From NCBI GenBank assembly GCA_023053545.1, contig JAKZAN010000004.1, positions 1,178,001 to 1,242,000 of the forward strand: DNA of 64,000 nucleotides, read 5' to 3'. The notes under the pieces were generated by a model that ran no database searches, had not been told where the DNA came from, and saw nothing but the letters and a program-made list of their open reading frames with translations. A program made the translations under genes and the position numbers. Source of the stretch: Lepidurus packardi. Lineage: Eukaryota; Arthropoda; Branchiopoda; Notostraca; Triopsidae. This document shows, one piece after another, positions 1 to 11,200 of the stretch. Positions within the stretch are counted from its first letter, which is position 1. Each line of letters opens with the position of its first letter.

Positions 1-295
1 TGGCGTTTCCATGGTTTGGCTTCTGTAGCGCTTGATTCAAACAAAGCTAGGTTTAGAATTTCATGAGAAAGAATGGTGTAGCAGTGCTCATTTCTACTTA
101 AACTCCTTTCAAAATTCAAACTCCTTTCCAAAATTCTGGCGGGACTACGTTATTTTTCTTTCAGAACTTTTCCTGTCATTTGTCTAATTGGCCAATTCAT
201 AATGAGTAGCCTCCGAGCTCCAGTGCCAGAATGTAGTACAGCAGTACCCCGAAGCTACGCGATAGGCGGGACCGACGGAGACCGCGTAAGCTAGC
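1..295. other. No recognisable gene
   Basis: I see no coding exon, repeat pair or transposon end here. The stretch ends at the TTA target site of the Harbinger derivative that follows. Confidence 0.5.
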
Positions 296-298
296 TTA

Positions 299-1205
299 GG
301 GTGCGTTCCAATTGGCGGCTCAACCCGGGTTGAACTGGGTTTTCAACCCGGGTTCCAGAACTCGCCTGTTTCAATTGGCCAAACTCGGGTTCAAAGTGGA
401 GTTTGGGGAAGGGTTGTTCGACTCCACTTTGGATCAGGGTTGAACACAGCAGAAGCGAGTTGGGGGACGTTTCGCGTCTGGGTGCTAGGTGGAGTCGTGG
501 TTCCGTGTAAACAAAACAAAGCATTTCAAGCATTTTCACTCTTTTCGTCACATAAAAAGGTATTTTTTATAAATATTATCCTTTCCTTAAATTTTCACTT
601 TGAAGTGACAGGTGAATTTGTATAAAGTTTTCTACCGGCAAGTGCGTTAATTTTAGTTCTGTTTATTTTAATGCAGTTATGGCTGACCCCATAAAAAAAA
701 GATCCATCTGGGGAGTAGAAGAAACGAGGTTTCTGATTAATCTATGGGGAGACCCTGCTATGGAGACACAATTCGAAGCAATGAAGAGAAAGGATACCCT
801 ATTTAAGGAACTTGAAAACAAAATGCTTGAGTACAAGTACGTCCGTTCGTCGGATCAAATTAAGGACAAACTCAAGAACCTCAAAAGGGATTATCGGGAA
901 ACGTTAAAGAAAATTTCACAAAGTGGTGCTGGTGACCTCAATATGGACGATAATCCGTTCTTCGAAGATATGAACAAAGTATTGGGGCATCGTCCAAGTT
1001 CGAATCCCGTTGAAATTTTGGATTTTGATGAAGTAGTATTGTATCATTGAGTGCAATACAGCGATTCATTGTCTCTGATTACAAGTTATATCGATTCCAA
1101 CCATAACCCGATTGAATAGTACATGTGCCTATTGGGACGCGGGTTTACTCAGCCCGAGTCCGGAAAACTCAACTCCCTAGTCGAGTTCGGAATTGGAACG
1201 CACCC
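299..1205. mobile_element. PIF/Harbinger-type element carrying only the SANT/Myb-like gene
   Basis: A 907 bp element starts GGGTGCGTTCCAATT and ends with its inverted copy, flanked on both sides by TTA (296-298 and 1206-1208). That is the 3 bp TWA target duplication typical of PIF/Harbinger. AACCCGGGTT blocks lie just inside the left end. The only long ORF is the SANT/Myb-like protein at 679-1050. No DDE transposase is present, so the element must be non-autonomous and depend on a relative for mobility. The exact flanking duplication and short perfect ends suggest a fairly young insertion. Confidence 0.85.
679..1050 (+). CDS. SANT/Myb-like DNA-binding protein of a Harbinger element (123 aa)
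   Basis: This single-exon protein has the trihelix/MADF-like pattern found in the second ORF of PIF/Harbinger transposons: a tryptophan near the start of helix 1 (KRSIWGVEETRFLI), a charged middle, and DKLKNLKRDYRE in the third helix. In the family this protein binds the terminal repeats and helps bring the transposase to the nucleus and the DNA; that role is inferred here. The ATG at 679 is the first one in the open frame. A short acidic tail follows the domain. The frame is intact, although the element has no transposase of its own. A related but truncated protein lies at 17999-18115. Confidence 0.75.
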   Translation: MADPIKKRSIWGVEETRFLINLWGDPAMETQFEAMKRKDTLFKELENKMLEYKYVRSSDQIKDKLKNLKRDYRETLKKISQSGAGDLNMDDNPFFEDMNKVLGHRPSSNPVEILDFDEVVLYH

Positions 1206-1208
1206 TTA

Positions 1209-1616
1209 AAGAGCAATTGACTACAACACAGCATATTGATATTTGGATGGATTTTTATTGTACACATTATCCTAAGAACAGGAAAATGTATTTAAAATTT
1301 TTCTGGCTAGCCCTTTCCGACTTATTCACAGATAGAAGACTGTAAATGGGTTTTGCAAGTGCAAAGGGCCAGAGCTGATTTTGTGGAACCCAAAAATAAA
1401 CGGGTGTCTCCCTATGTGTCGGTGTCGGGTGTCGCTCTCTCACTGAACCGGTAACATTGCCGAATTTCAAGCGCCTGATTCGATTGTTCAAACAAAGAAA
1501 ATTATAGACTAAAACGGACAGTCGGATACGTTATGCATGCAAAACTGTATTTTATACCCACAACCAACTGGATGTTGAAAAATTATTCCGAAACATATTG
1601 CGTTACCCACTATAGA
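1209..1616. other. Intergenic, 3' side of the cathepsin gene
   Basis: No coding signal seen. Short ORFs here have no recognisable domain and are not conserved anywhere else in the window. Confidence 0.4.
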
Positions 1617-3023
1617 TTATACTACAGGATAGGAAACGTCATCAGCAGCAATACCACAGCGATTCACACCGCGTTCTATAAGCATATAACCTTCGGGGAA
1701 AATAATAAGAAATAAATTACTTACTGTTCCTTTCATATTTACATAAGAGTTTTACCGCTTAATCCCCATGTCGTTCCCCAGGAGTTCTGGATTTTCCAGT
1801 AATTAATCCCGTTCAAGGTACCGTAACCGACAAGAAGTACGCCATGGTTTGTAAAACGTTGGCATAGACTGTCGGTATAGACTCCACTCCTGAATTTTTT
1901 AAACGAAATTAATTTTTCTTATATTCATAATGAAAATAAAACTATACTTGTATAGTTGGAAACTGGGTTGGCCAGCGGCAATATGGACATTCACTGGTCC
2001 CTGGGCTTGGGCAAATGTAGTCATCAACAACGCCTCATTATTCATAAGTTCCAAGTTTTTGTAGGATGCAACGTTGCCAACTTGCATGGCCGTCGTAAAC
2101 TTACAAGTTCCTTCCTTTCATGTGAAAGCGAAGAATAATAGGTTAATTGTCACTTTTAAAACTTTACGGCGAATAGTTTGACTTTTTAACCGTTACCTGT
2201 GCTGTATAAGGATATGCAGCGTCGGTAGCAATTCCACGGGCTCCCTTTATCAAGTATTCATAGCTGAAGACTTCAAGGCCTCCAGCGCAACCCATGTTAT
2301 CGTAAGCCAGGCTGCAGTCAACAATTTGCTGCTCACTGAAGGTTCTTTTGATGCCTGATTTCTTGCAATTGTAGAACCTATTCGTACAAAAAACGTGCCA
2401 ATTATTGAATTAGTTGTGGGCTATAAAATCTTGTAGGCATACTCGAGAGCAGCAACAACTGAAAAGGCATAGCACGAACCGCAACTTCGCTGATCTTTCA
2501 CGGGAGTCATGCAAGGGTCCGTGCTGTAGTCAACCTGAAAGATATGAAACAAGGCGGTTCAAAAGATGTCAGATATGTGCAGGGCTTTCCGACAACTTTA
2601 CCGTGCTAGTCTGACGGACATCGACGAAGGAGTCAAAATCAATTGTCTCACCCAGACGAGATTCATTTAGGGGCTCATTCGGCTTTCGAATGGCCCCGCA
2701 TCTAGTGCGTCTGTACTCTTCTTCATCCAAGTCGGAGAGCGTGTTGTGAGCCAGCGTGTATGTCTCCAGTCCAGCGGCCTGCCGTGAGTTGTGTTCCTCA
2801 ATGAATTTATGGTTTTTCTCGAAGTTCATTCGGGACTTGGCTTCATGCTCCTTGTTTTTGTAAGTCTTTCCGTGCTTTTCCTGCAATTGAATAAAGGGAA
2901 ATTAGATTGCAATCAAAACTGTAGGGTTTAATTTTTTACCTTGAATTCCTTCCACGCTTTGTCGGTATCAGCCAAAACTGCCACGACCAAGCAAGCTAGT
3001 GCGAAAGCAAGTACAACCTGCAT
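1617..3023 (-). CDS. Cathepsin L-like cysteine peptidase, seven exons, 336 aa
   Basis: Exons run 3023-2940, 2880-2602, 2534-2443, 2377-2197, 2114-1948, 1889-1756 and 1690-1617. All introns are GT-AG and the phases join into one 337-codon frame. The product starts with a hydrophobic signal peptide. An I29 propeptide follows with the ERFNIN spacing (E-R-F-N-I-N in EAKSRMNFEKNHKFIEEHN). The C1A peptidase domain has the active-site segment SCGSCYAFS (catalytic Cys about residue 142), GCAGG, the catalytic His in NHGVLLVGYG (about 283) and the Asn in NSWG (about 303), ending in SYPVV as cathepsin L proteins do. The Trp after the catalytic Cys is Tyr, and the oxyanion-loop Gly (DQG) is Arg (DQR). 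A secreted or lysosomal, perhaps digestive, endopeptidase is likely. A TATA-like ATAAAAAG lies about 65 bp upstream. Confidence 0.85.
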
Positions 3024-3094
3024 GATTACACAGGTTCTTCGTTGTCGTCAAAGGTATAACGATGCCATTTGGGATCTCGCAGAGCTCTTTTTAT

Positions 3095-4084
3095 GTTCAC
3101 GCTAAAAAGTTGCCGCTAGTATTTAATTTGATGAACCAGACGGTAAACACAGAGCAGGCCGACATTTTTCCTTCTTACTATACCTGACTAATGGTTTACT
3201 TGGCGCAGCTGCTCGGCCAACTGTGCCCACATGAGTGTGTGCATGTGTCTAAATCTCCTTTAATTTAATCTAAATTCAATTTAATTTATTCTATTCCATT
3301 TGGTGTACTTAACTGTATATTATCGATGAGCAAATTTTGACAACTATCTGCGTAACTTTTTATTATTCTTAATCTATACTGAAAGAAAGTGATGCTAGGA
3401 CAAAATACATTGAAGATTTTGTGTAGTATATGAACTAATCACATTGTGTAATACGTAATGTAATCTTGATTGCAAGGTTGACTAATGTAGATATCCTGAC
3501 TCTGTAGTAATAAGGATTCAAATATGCCAATGTTTAAATTATTTACCTGCTTTCCGGAATAATTCTTGCTCCATTTCAGTTAGATTAGGACTACTGTTCA
3601 TGAGGTCAGATTAATTGTCGAGGGTCAACCCCATTGTGACCGAATCTTGACGTTTTCTGCTTAATTGGGAACGTTGCTTCTTCGTAAGCCGGGGAAGTTA
3701 CAGATACATTTATTTGGTGACGAAAAGGAGCTTTGGCTAAACTCGAATTCGAGTTTTTTTTTCGAAGTAGTAATCGTCGCACTCGCGATAACATTCGCTC
3801 TCTCGAACTCTCGACAATTGTTTAATCGTTTATTTTATGACGATAAATAGTTAATTTTAGTTTTATGCTTTCGCATGTGTGTTTGTTGGGTGGCAAAATT
3901 GGGTGGCAAAATTCAGAATTAGTCCTAAAGTTCTGTTTCTATTTCGCACCGTTTAAATTCATTTCGTCCAATGCGTCGTTCCACGCATATCAACTGTCCC
4001 ATCTCTAAACTTTCTTATGAAAAATGATAAAAATCACTATTCTGAATCTTCGATAGCATATACAAAGTTTTAAAGGAGAGTAAA
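3095..4084. other. Intergenic, AT-rich
   Basis: No exon recognised. The part next to 4085 may include the degraded 3' end or LTR of the BEL/Pao relic, but I could not find a matching second LTR. Confidence 0.35.
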
Positions 4085-4948
4085 TTACGACAACTTTAGA
4101 ACTTGTACAGGTCTCCATCGTCTTCTGGACGTTACCTCTTCTGGTTTGATCACGTCTGGTGGTCTGTTCGGATTTGCCCTACCGAGCAAAACATGGTTGG
4201 GAGTCAATGCCTCCGGTTCGCCGGGGTTGACGGTAACGTGTGTTAAGCGTCTTTCATTTAGGAGTTGTTCCACCTCTGTCATTAGTGTGTGTAGGGTTTC
4301 CTCTCTCATCGCCTGTTTAGCTAGCACGTGGCGCATGGTAGTTTTCCCGGATCGTACCACTCTTTCCCAAACGCCCACGAAATGAGGTACCGCTGGTGGG
4401 GAGAAATTCCAGTCGAATTTTTGATGGGGCATGTAATCATCGATGGTGCTACGATTCCAATTCTTCACGGTTTCTCTCATTTCGCGTTCGCCTGCGGTGA
4501 GATTTGTTCCGTTGTTGCTGAAACAGGATGCCGGGACCCCGCGGCGGCTGACGAAGCTGCGAAACGCGAGCAAAAACGAGTCGGTGTTTAGAGACTGGCT
4601 GATTTCTATGTGGACTGCTCACATCTACAAGACAAGTGAAGAGGCAACCGTACCTTTTCTCTTGCCTACCATAAACTGTGACGGTAAACGGTCCAAAATA
4701 GTCTATGCCGACGTTCGTGAAGGGTGAGAGGAAAGCTTCCAACCTTTCAGCAGACAATGCTGCCATGAGTGGATTTTCAGGATTAGCTTGGCTTTTCCGA
4801 CAAATCAGACATCTGCCGCTAATTCCCCGGATGAGGACTCTTCCACGGGGTATCCAATACCGCTTTCTTACTTCGCTAAGCGTGCGGTCAATGCCGGTGT
4901 GGTAGAATCGGCAGTGGATGTCCTTTACGACGATAACAGCCAGTGCAA
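4085..4948 (-). pseudogene. BEL/Pao retrotransposon integrase fragment
   Basis: Read on the minus strand, the fragment starts with a His-His-Cys-Cys zinc-binding region (HCRFYH and CLIC, about 4925-4820). It continues into an integrase core with GIDYFGPF (first Asp), SNNGTN where the family has SDNGTN (second catalytic Asp replaced by Asn), and FVGVWERVVRSGK (Glu). It ends with the BEL/Pao C-terminal segment (TPNHVLLGR). A frameshift near 4625 separates the first third of the core from the rest. RT, protease and gag are absent, and the upstream side is cut off exactly at the inverted-repeat element starting at 4949. It is a dead remnant. Confidence 0.8.
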
Positions 4949-5950
4949 CAGTATAGAGGTTTTCACAGTATGCTAACAGGGCTATCTTCCAGTGTTAAAG
5001 TTTTCTGATGACCTTCTCGGTCCCAAGAGTAATATTCAGCTAAAAGGCCAGAAAATGAAAGGGTACATTCGCAAACCTCCCAGTGCAGTTCAAAAAAGGT
5101 CACAACGGTTTACAAAGCGCGTAATTTAAATCTATTGCTTTAAACTATGTGAGCTTAAAATAAAAGATGAATTAACTAGGTCAAAGCACAACACGTATAC
5201 ACATTCTAGACTATTTCGCGTTACCCAGGTTGCACCATGAGGAGGCAGTCTATTTTGCAACCCATACATAGGTGTTTTATAGTATACAGGTTTAACCCCA
5301 TATACTATAAAATACCCATGTATATTAATGTCTATGTGTTGTTATGACTATTTATGTCTATATACGAGTTATCCATTACATTGGTACTTTACAACTATTC
5401 CTAAATGTTACTAACTTTTGCAAGTTTAGTATTTTTCTTAACACGTTTAACTACGTCTTTCTGCTACAGCTACATTTTCTTCTTTAAGTGTATAGTAAAT
5501 CCTAACTCGAACGAACAAATTAAAAAAATAATCAACTGGGAAAAGCTTCGCATGTCAATTCAGATAAACCAAGCAGTTTAAGTTTAGCAACAATGACACT
5601 AACTATCCCTGGCTCACAAAAGGATTCCTGATAAGTTTCCTGGAAAACGGACTCGCACTTAAAAAGATACTGAATAAAGGCCCTAGGACCCTACGTCAGC
5701 CCAAAACTCCCTGGAGTGCCCGAGAGAAAGGTCACCAGTCCCCCGTTTTGTGAATGTTTTGTTCTCTTCTCGAACCCTTTTTCTGGTAGATTAGGAATGC
5801 CTACTTCTGGGGTAGGATGGGCAAGTCTGTGAATCCATCCCTCCTATGTTCCTTGTTACCCCCACATCCTCTTGAGACCGAGAAATTCGTCTTAATCCCT
5901 TTACATTGGAAGATACCCCCAGTTACCATACTGTGAAAACCTCTATACTG
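4949..5950. mobile_element. Non-autonomous DNA transposon, about 80 bp terminal inverted repeats
   Basis: Both ends carry CAGTATAGAGGTTTTCACAG in inverted orientation. The match continues imperfectly for about 80 bp (TATCTTCCA, CTCGGTC and CAAGAG are shared in order). No ORF with recognisable transposase features is inside. The left flank is BEL/Pao sequence and the right flank is exon 4 of a broken ITIH gene, and I see no target-site duplication. Superfamily is not assigned: a TA duplication (TA|TAGAGG) is possible but not convincing. Confidence 0.7.
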
Positions 5951-6693
5951 TGACCGATACCTCGAACTTGTTCGAATCTATGGCACTGCAACGATTTAAA
6001 GAAATAGAGTCTTGTGTTTAAGAAACTAACTAAATTGATTGATCACCAAATTTTACCTTGTTGCAACGTCCGCGGCATTTTGCCCTGAGAGGACGCCTTT
6101 TAGTTTTCCTTGGCAGTAGCTTGGTATGTCTTCCTATCGATTACCCTAATTGCAATAACGGCCGTTAGTATGACGAATATTCTTTTTAAAAAGGACTTTA
6201 CATAAGGAAAGACGAAATGAATGCAGTTTCCGATAGAGTGACTTGAAAGAGGACTTCTTGGGCCCGATTGGCTGGACTTGCAATGCGATAAGAGTAGTAG
6301 CATAGCGCAATTGAATTAGGGATTCTACATGTACTGAGTACAAGTCAGGCTTTTCGATTAATTCCTTTTGGCAATCACGCGCTATTCCTGCTTGTTTCTC
6401 TATAATAAGGAGAATGCCAAATATATTATCTCTCTCTTTCGAACATTTCGAAGACTCTTTTAAAAGAAATTTCTAAATCTCAGAAAAAATGAATACCGCT
6501 TTGCTTTCTTATACTTCATAGGATTTCAAATTGCACATAACGGCGGTTGTTAAAAGTAACAAAAAACGAATAGAATAGTGAGGGTATTTACCGCCGAACA
6601 AGCTCTTTTTTCACGCCGTAAGATCCATGCAGGTTGTACCAGTGCAGCACACGCTGCACTCACGTACAACCCAACAAGTAGTACCCTCCACAT
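5951..6693 (-). pseudogene. ITIH-like pseudogene, exons 1-3 and start of exon 4
   Basis: Exon 1 (6693-6592, 34 codons) is intact and encodes the signal peptide plus RREKR, as in the functional copies. Exon 2 (about 6397-6202) matches the VIT exon but has lost 7 nt after the Tyr-Ala-Thr-Thr codons, which shifts the frame. Exon 3 (about 6157-6056) keeps the VIDxKTY start, then has an internal deletion and a stop. Exon 4 retains only its first dozen codons before the inverted-repeat element at 5950 cuts it. VWA and clip exons are missing. It is the leftmost member of the ITIH array. Confidence 0.85.
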
Positions 6694-7526
6694 GGTTCAT
6701 CAGTCGTACTTTGAAGAAAACATTCAGTGACTTCAATCGTTACTTATATACGTTGATGAAGTGGTTCAAGGGGTTCGATACCCCTACTTGTCCCATTAAC
6801 ATGGTAATCAAGGTTCAGTTCGAAGACACAATAATACCCTTGGGCTGTTTTTCGTCCTATTGTTTGTGTGGACGAAAATCCATCTCTCGCATTCCGACCA
6901 TAACATAACTCAATGTCAATGGTATTTATATTACGATAACCCTGACTGCGCCTCCTTTGCTTACGCTTATCTCTATCTGCCATCACGAACATTCAATTCT
7001 GGTTTCCACTCTCGTTGATTTTTCTCTGACTTCATATACTGTGTAGAGTTAACTACGAGAATGTACTGCAATCCAAAAGACGACAACTGAGCCCAGTTAT
7101 CTTATTTAATTAGAGCTTTTAAGTCTCCTTAAGGACCTTGGCTTATTGATGCAAAACAGTCACAGATGGGCACTGGTGTTGTTTATTGTTTTTGCGAAAG
7201 CCTTGCATAAGAAAAGGAATCGTAAAGAAAACGTAAGAGATCGATAGCTAATTGCCGGCAAAGTTTCTACGCTTGTTTTGGGGTATGTAAAGTACAATTT
7301 GTCAATACTTTGCCTTAGGAGCACAATTGCCCAAATCAAATCGTACCAAGATTTCTCGAAAAGTCTTTGTCATATTTAAAAACAACTCATGTCGTAATAA
7401 CTTTTCTTTTTTTAGTACCATGTACACAACTAACGGAAATTTTCTTAATCCACGTATTTCACGTAGTGGAAAATTTAATTTGAGGATTGCATACTATAAT
7501 TCTCATACACTTGGGTTCCATGTGGC
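6694..7526. other. ITIH upstream-type sequence
   Basis: No coding sequence. This region resembles the 5' flank of the intact ITIH genes, including the conserved block at about 6937-7025 (also near 11975-12080, 33750-33860, 46430-46545 and 62535-62650). Confidence 0.5.
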
Positions 7527-7640
7527 ATCAGCTGGTGCAACACAACTTGCAATCAAGCACAAAACAACAAGTAGAACCCACCTGATGATTCACCAAGTAC
7601 ACAGAAGTGTCAATTCAGTCGTTTTATACGTTATATGACG
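7527..7640 (-). pseudogene. Relic of ITIH exon 1 with its promoter
   Basis: Read on the minus strand, a stretch at about 7590-7527 still translates in one frame as a leader-like segment (VLLVVLCLIASCVAPADATW) aligned with ITIH exon 1. The start codon is changed (AGG where ATG is expected). A CGTATAAAACG TATA motif lies about 40-50 bp upstream, as in the intact genes. No further exons follow. It marks another lost array member. Confidence 0.55.
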
Positions 7641-8205
7641 AGAGGAGTCGGTTATCGGAGTTCACTGTTCCGAGCACCTTTTTTCCATGATAATTCTTCA
7701 AGTTCAGGGGAATTCGACTCGTGAATCTATTTGGTCCTTCATTTTCTGTTGGAAAAGGAAATCTCCTCTAAACTTGAAAAAGAAAAACCCCTCTAAACTC
7801 GAAGAATAACGTTAGCACGGCGTCAGGGATTGACCCACCAAAAACCTGCCCAATTTGCTTTACTTCGTTCGACTTTTATGTCAAGGTTTACCTTTCCCAG
7901 CATTCATTTTTCTCGTATGAACTTTTCATATTTTGCTGGTAGCGTATGTATGTCATTCGAAAGTGTAGCTTAAGTACTAGCTTTATCATTTCGTACTGTA
8001 CTTAGTGTACTCAGTCCAAGTCTAAAAACAAAAAACTAGGAAGCTAAATTATACGGGAGCTTAACACAATTTCGTGCTTTAACTGAAACATTGCAACAGT
8101 TTGTATTCGGTATTCCACGTCTTAAGGAAAAAACCAATAACTTAGAAATAAAATAGCGCTTATTAAGCTGTGGTCCGGGATGAATTGGGCAGACAACAGA
8201 TAAGC
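7641..8205. other. Intergenic; left edge of duplication unit 1 at about 7899
   Basis: From about 7899 the sequence closely matches 29685 onward, marking the left end of the tandem segmental duplication. 7641-7890 instead resembles 56090-56400. No coding exon found. Confidence 0.6.
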
Positions 8206-11200
8206 TCAGGGCCTGGCTTCTGCGGTTCCAGGCTGTGGAACTGGCGGTAATACTATTTGATCCGTTACTTGGTCCTTTGCGCAGCACTGCCCCCAATACC
8301 TTTAAATAAACAATAAGTAAAAAAGTTAGAATGATAAGAGAAGTCAAAAGTGAAACTAAGTCAGCGGGGAAAACTTACAGTTGTCTGTCAGCGCACATGC
8401 GTTGTTCCTCTTCGTATGTCATTTCGAATGATTCGACAGCTCTGGCAGTAAAGCTGTCGAAATGGGTCGTGCAGCGCCAAGGTGCAACACAAATCCCAGT
8501 TACATTCACTCCTTGGTCGTCCAAATAGCTGCAGGCTTGGTCTTCAGTACTTAGAGGCTAAAAAACAAACAAGAAATTAACTTTAAATTGCAAAAATAAA
8601 GTAAATGTTTACCCTTTGAAGCCCCACGAGTAACGTATAGACAACGCCTTGTTTAGTATATTCGATATGAGTCAGATTGACACTACCTAGGCTTAAATCA
8701 GTAGTTTCATTTATCTTCTCGGTAGTTGTGGAAGTGGTGGTAGTTGTAGTTGTAGGCGGAACAACTGGCAAGGGTCTCGGCTTTACGGGGAGGCCTTGAC
8801 TCGGGCGCGCGAAGGCAGTTCCCAATCCATAACCTGTGCTTGCTGTACCGAGTGAACCAAATCCAAATCCACCACTCGTGAAAGCGCCTACATTTGATCC
8901 ACCGAAGCCGACACCGCTAAATGAAGCACCAAAAGGTGTACCGGTAATTACTGGTTTGATAGGTTTAGCTTCTACGACAGAGGTGGAGTTGGGTTTGACT
9001 ACCAGTAGTGACGTCAGAGCCGTTACGAAACCGTACTAAAAATGTTAAAAAATCAAAAAGTTGGAATTGGCAGGCATTTAAATCTCGTTTACATCGAACA
9101 AGATTTGGTTTATCTACCTTGAGGGAGAGTTCGAGCGCTTTCTTCTTATAAGAAGGCTCAGTTTCATTCAACTCGGCTTTACGCAGAAGGTCCTTGATGG
9201 TCAAGTACGACCAGAATCGTTCCAGGAAATGCACAGGCGATTTGGAGGTAGAGGGAGGGGCTTCGGTGACGGGAGCCTGAGTTGTAGTACGAGTAGGACG
9301 GGGACAGTAGTATGGCCCTAACTGTATGGCTCCTGTTGCTGGGTACGGAATGATATCTGGCCTGCATCTCCAAATAATGCTGGACAATTTAGAGTACTTT
9401 CCGGAAGCGGACACGCCCTGCACTGTGGCTTCGGGTGAGGCTAGGGCATTGGCATCTTTTAGTTGCCCTGCGACCACGAGTTCCCCGCCTCCGAAATACG
9501 TGGCGAGTGCGGGCGACGTAACGTTCGAGACTGTACCGTTCGCGTACTTGAATTCTACGTCGGTCAAGGCCGGAGAGGCAATATCTCGGAAAAACTCCCC
9601 GAGTTGGAGAGCAGCGTCCGCGTCTTCGTAGATGCGGCGCGCGAAGCCTTTATTTTGCAGGGAAAGTTTTTTCAACAGCTCGAAGTCCGCTCCTTTGCCA
9701 AAGCCCAGCGAGAAGAGCGACACTAAGCGATCTGAGTCTTCTTTGCGGATGTTGACCAGGATCTTGTCGACGTTGGTTTCGCCCGTGGTGGCTTCACCGT
9801 CGGTTAGGAAGACGATGAGGGGCGTGACTGGTTTGGGAGGAATGGCACGGAACTTTTTCACTAGTTTGATTCCGTCTAATAAAGCTTCGTTAATGTTGGT
9901 ACCTACAAAAAAATAAGAAAAAATTGTTAACAAAAAGACCCTATTGTTAGTCTTGCTTTCATTTTACTAACCTGCTGTGGCTTTTAAAGCATCCACCATA
10001 GATTTGATACGTTGTTTAACGGAAGCGGAGGCAAGGTATACCAGTATTCCTGGTGCGACTTCCTTAGCTTCGGTGATAGTAGTCGTACCGGTGCTGGCAT
10101 CAGTAGGAGCCTTTTTCAGATCCCAAATCTAAAGAAAAAATCCTTTGATTTGTTGCGCAGTGTACATTTCTAAATTTTTTTTAAAGAAGTCCTTCTTTAA
10201 TAACGGCATTAGTTATTATGCTCTAAAATTTGTACATTAAAAAATATGCAACTAATGGAATTTTAGAGATTTTTTTTACTTACGTTGGAATAGTCGGAAA
10301 AGTCAATGACGGATATGTAATCGGTCTCTTGGACTTGCTCCAACATGAGGTGCATGGCTTCTTTGGTTTGCTGGATTTTTTTGCCGTACATGGAACCACT
10401 GATATCCAAAATGAAAACCACATGTTTGGGTAAAGGCATTTCGACTTTCGGTGCAAAGAAATGCACGAAGAAGCCATCAATCACCTGTTGAATTGAAAAA
10501 TAGTTATGTTCAAGAGAATCTTACGAAATCAAATGGATTTAGGAGAAGTAAAGTATAGACTTACGTGGACTACACCGCCAGACTCATCACTGGTGTTAAG
10601 CTTATACTGAACAATGAACTTGCGCAGACCGTCAGGGGAAACTTTTGACTGTTGCTCGGGGGTTGGACGGTAGTCAATCTGGACGTTGTTTGCTGAAACA
10701 TTTTTTATTGTTGCAATGTCCTCAGCTGTTAAAGAGAAAGACAAAATAAAAGGAAGATTTTTCTTTTAATGTAAAGCTTACGTATATCAAAAAGCTCGTG
10801 ATCGTTGATACGGAGTTCCTTAACTCGAATATCAGTCGCCGGTGGTGTTTCCAGGATGTTAACACGGACGCTTACGTCTTTGACGATTTGCTTGAACTGA
10901 AGGTTGATGGCCAGCTCGTATTGAGAAGCACGTCTCGGCAGTAATTCTTCGTAAGTTAAGTTGAAGGTGGCTTTGCTACCCGATTCCAAGTTGACTGATA
11001 CCTCGAATTTGTTCGAATCTCTGGCACTGCAACGATTAAAATGCAATTCTTGTGTTAAAGAAACTAATTAAGTTGATTGATCACCAAAACTATACCTTGC
11101 CGCAACTTGCGCCGCACTTTGCCCTGAGGCAACGGCTGCACTGTATTCCGCTTGCGCCTTTTCTTTTTCCTTGACAGTAGCTCGGTATGTCTTCCCATCG

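Noticed and set aside
440-625. Plus-strand ORF upstream of the SANT gene
   Set aside because: It runs through the element's left end and leader, with no similarity to Harbinger proteins.
4146-4727. Plus-strand ORFs over the BEL/Pao relic
   Set aside because: Antisense to clear integrase motifs.
9326-9631. Plus-strand ORFs repeated in all ITIH copies (also near 31105 and 52013)
   Set aside because: They are antisense shadows of the highly conserved exon 8; no domain or start context supports them.
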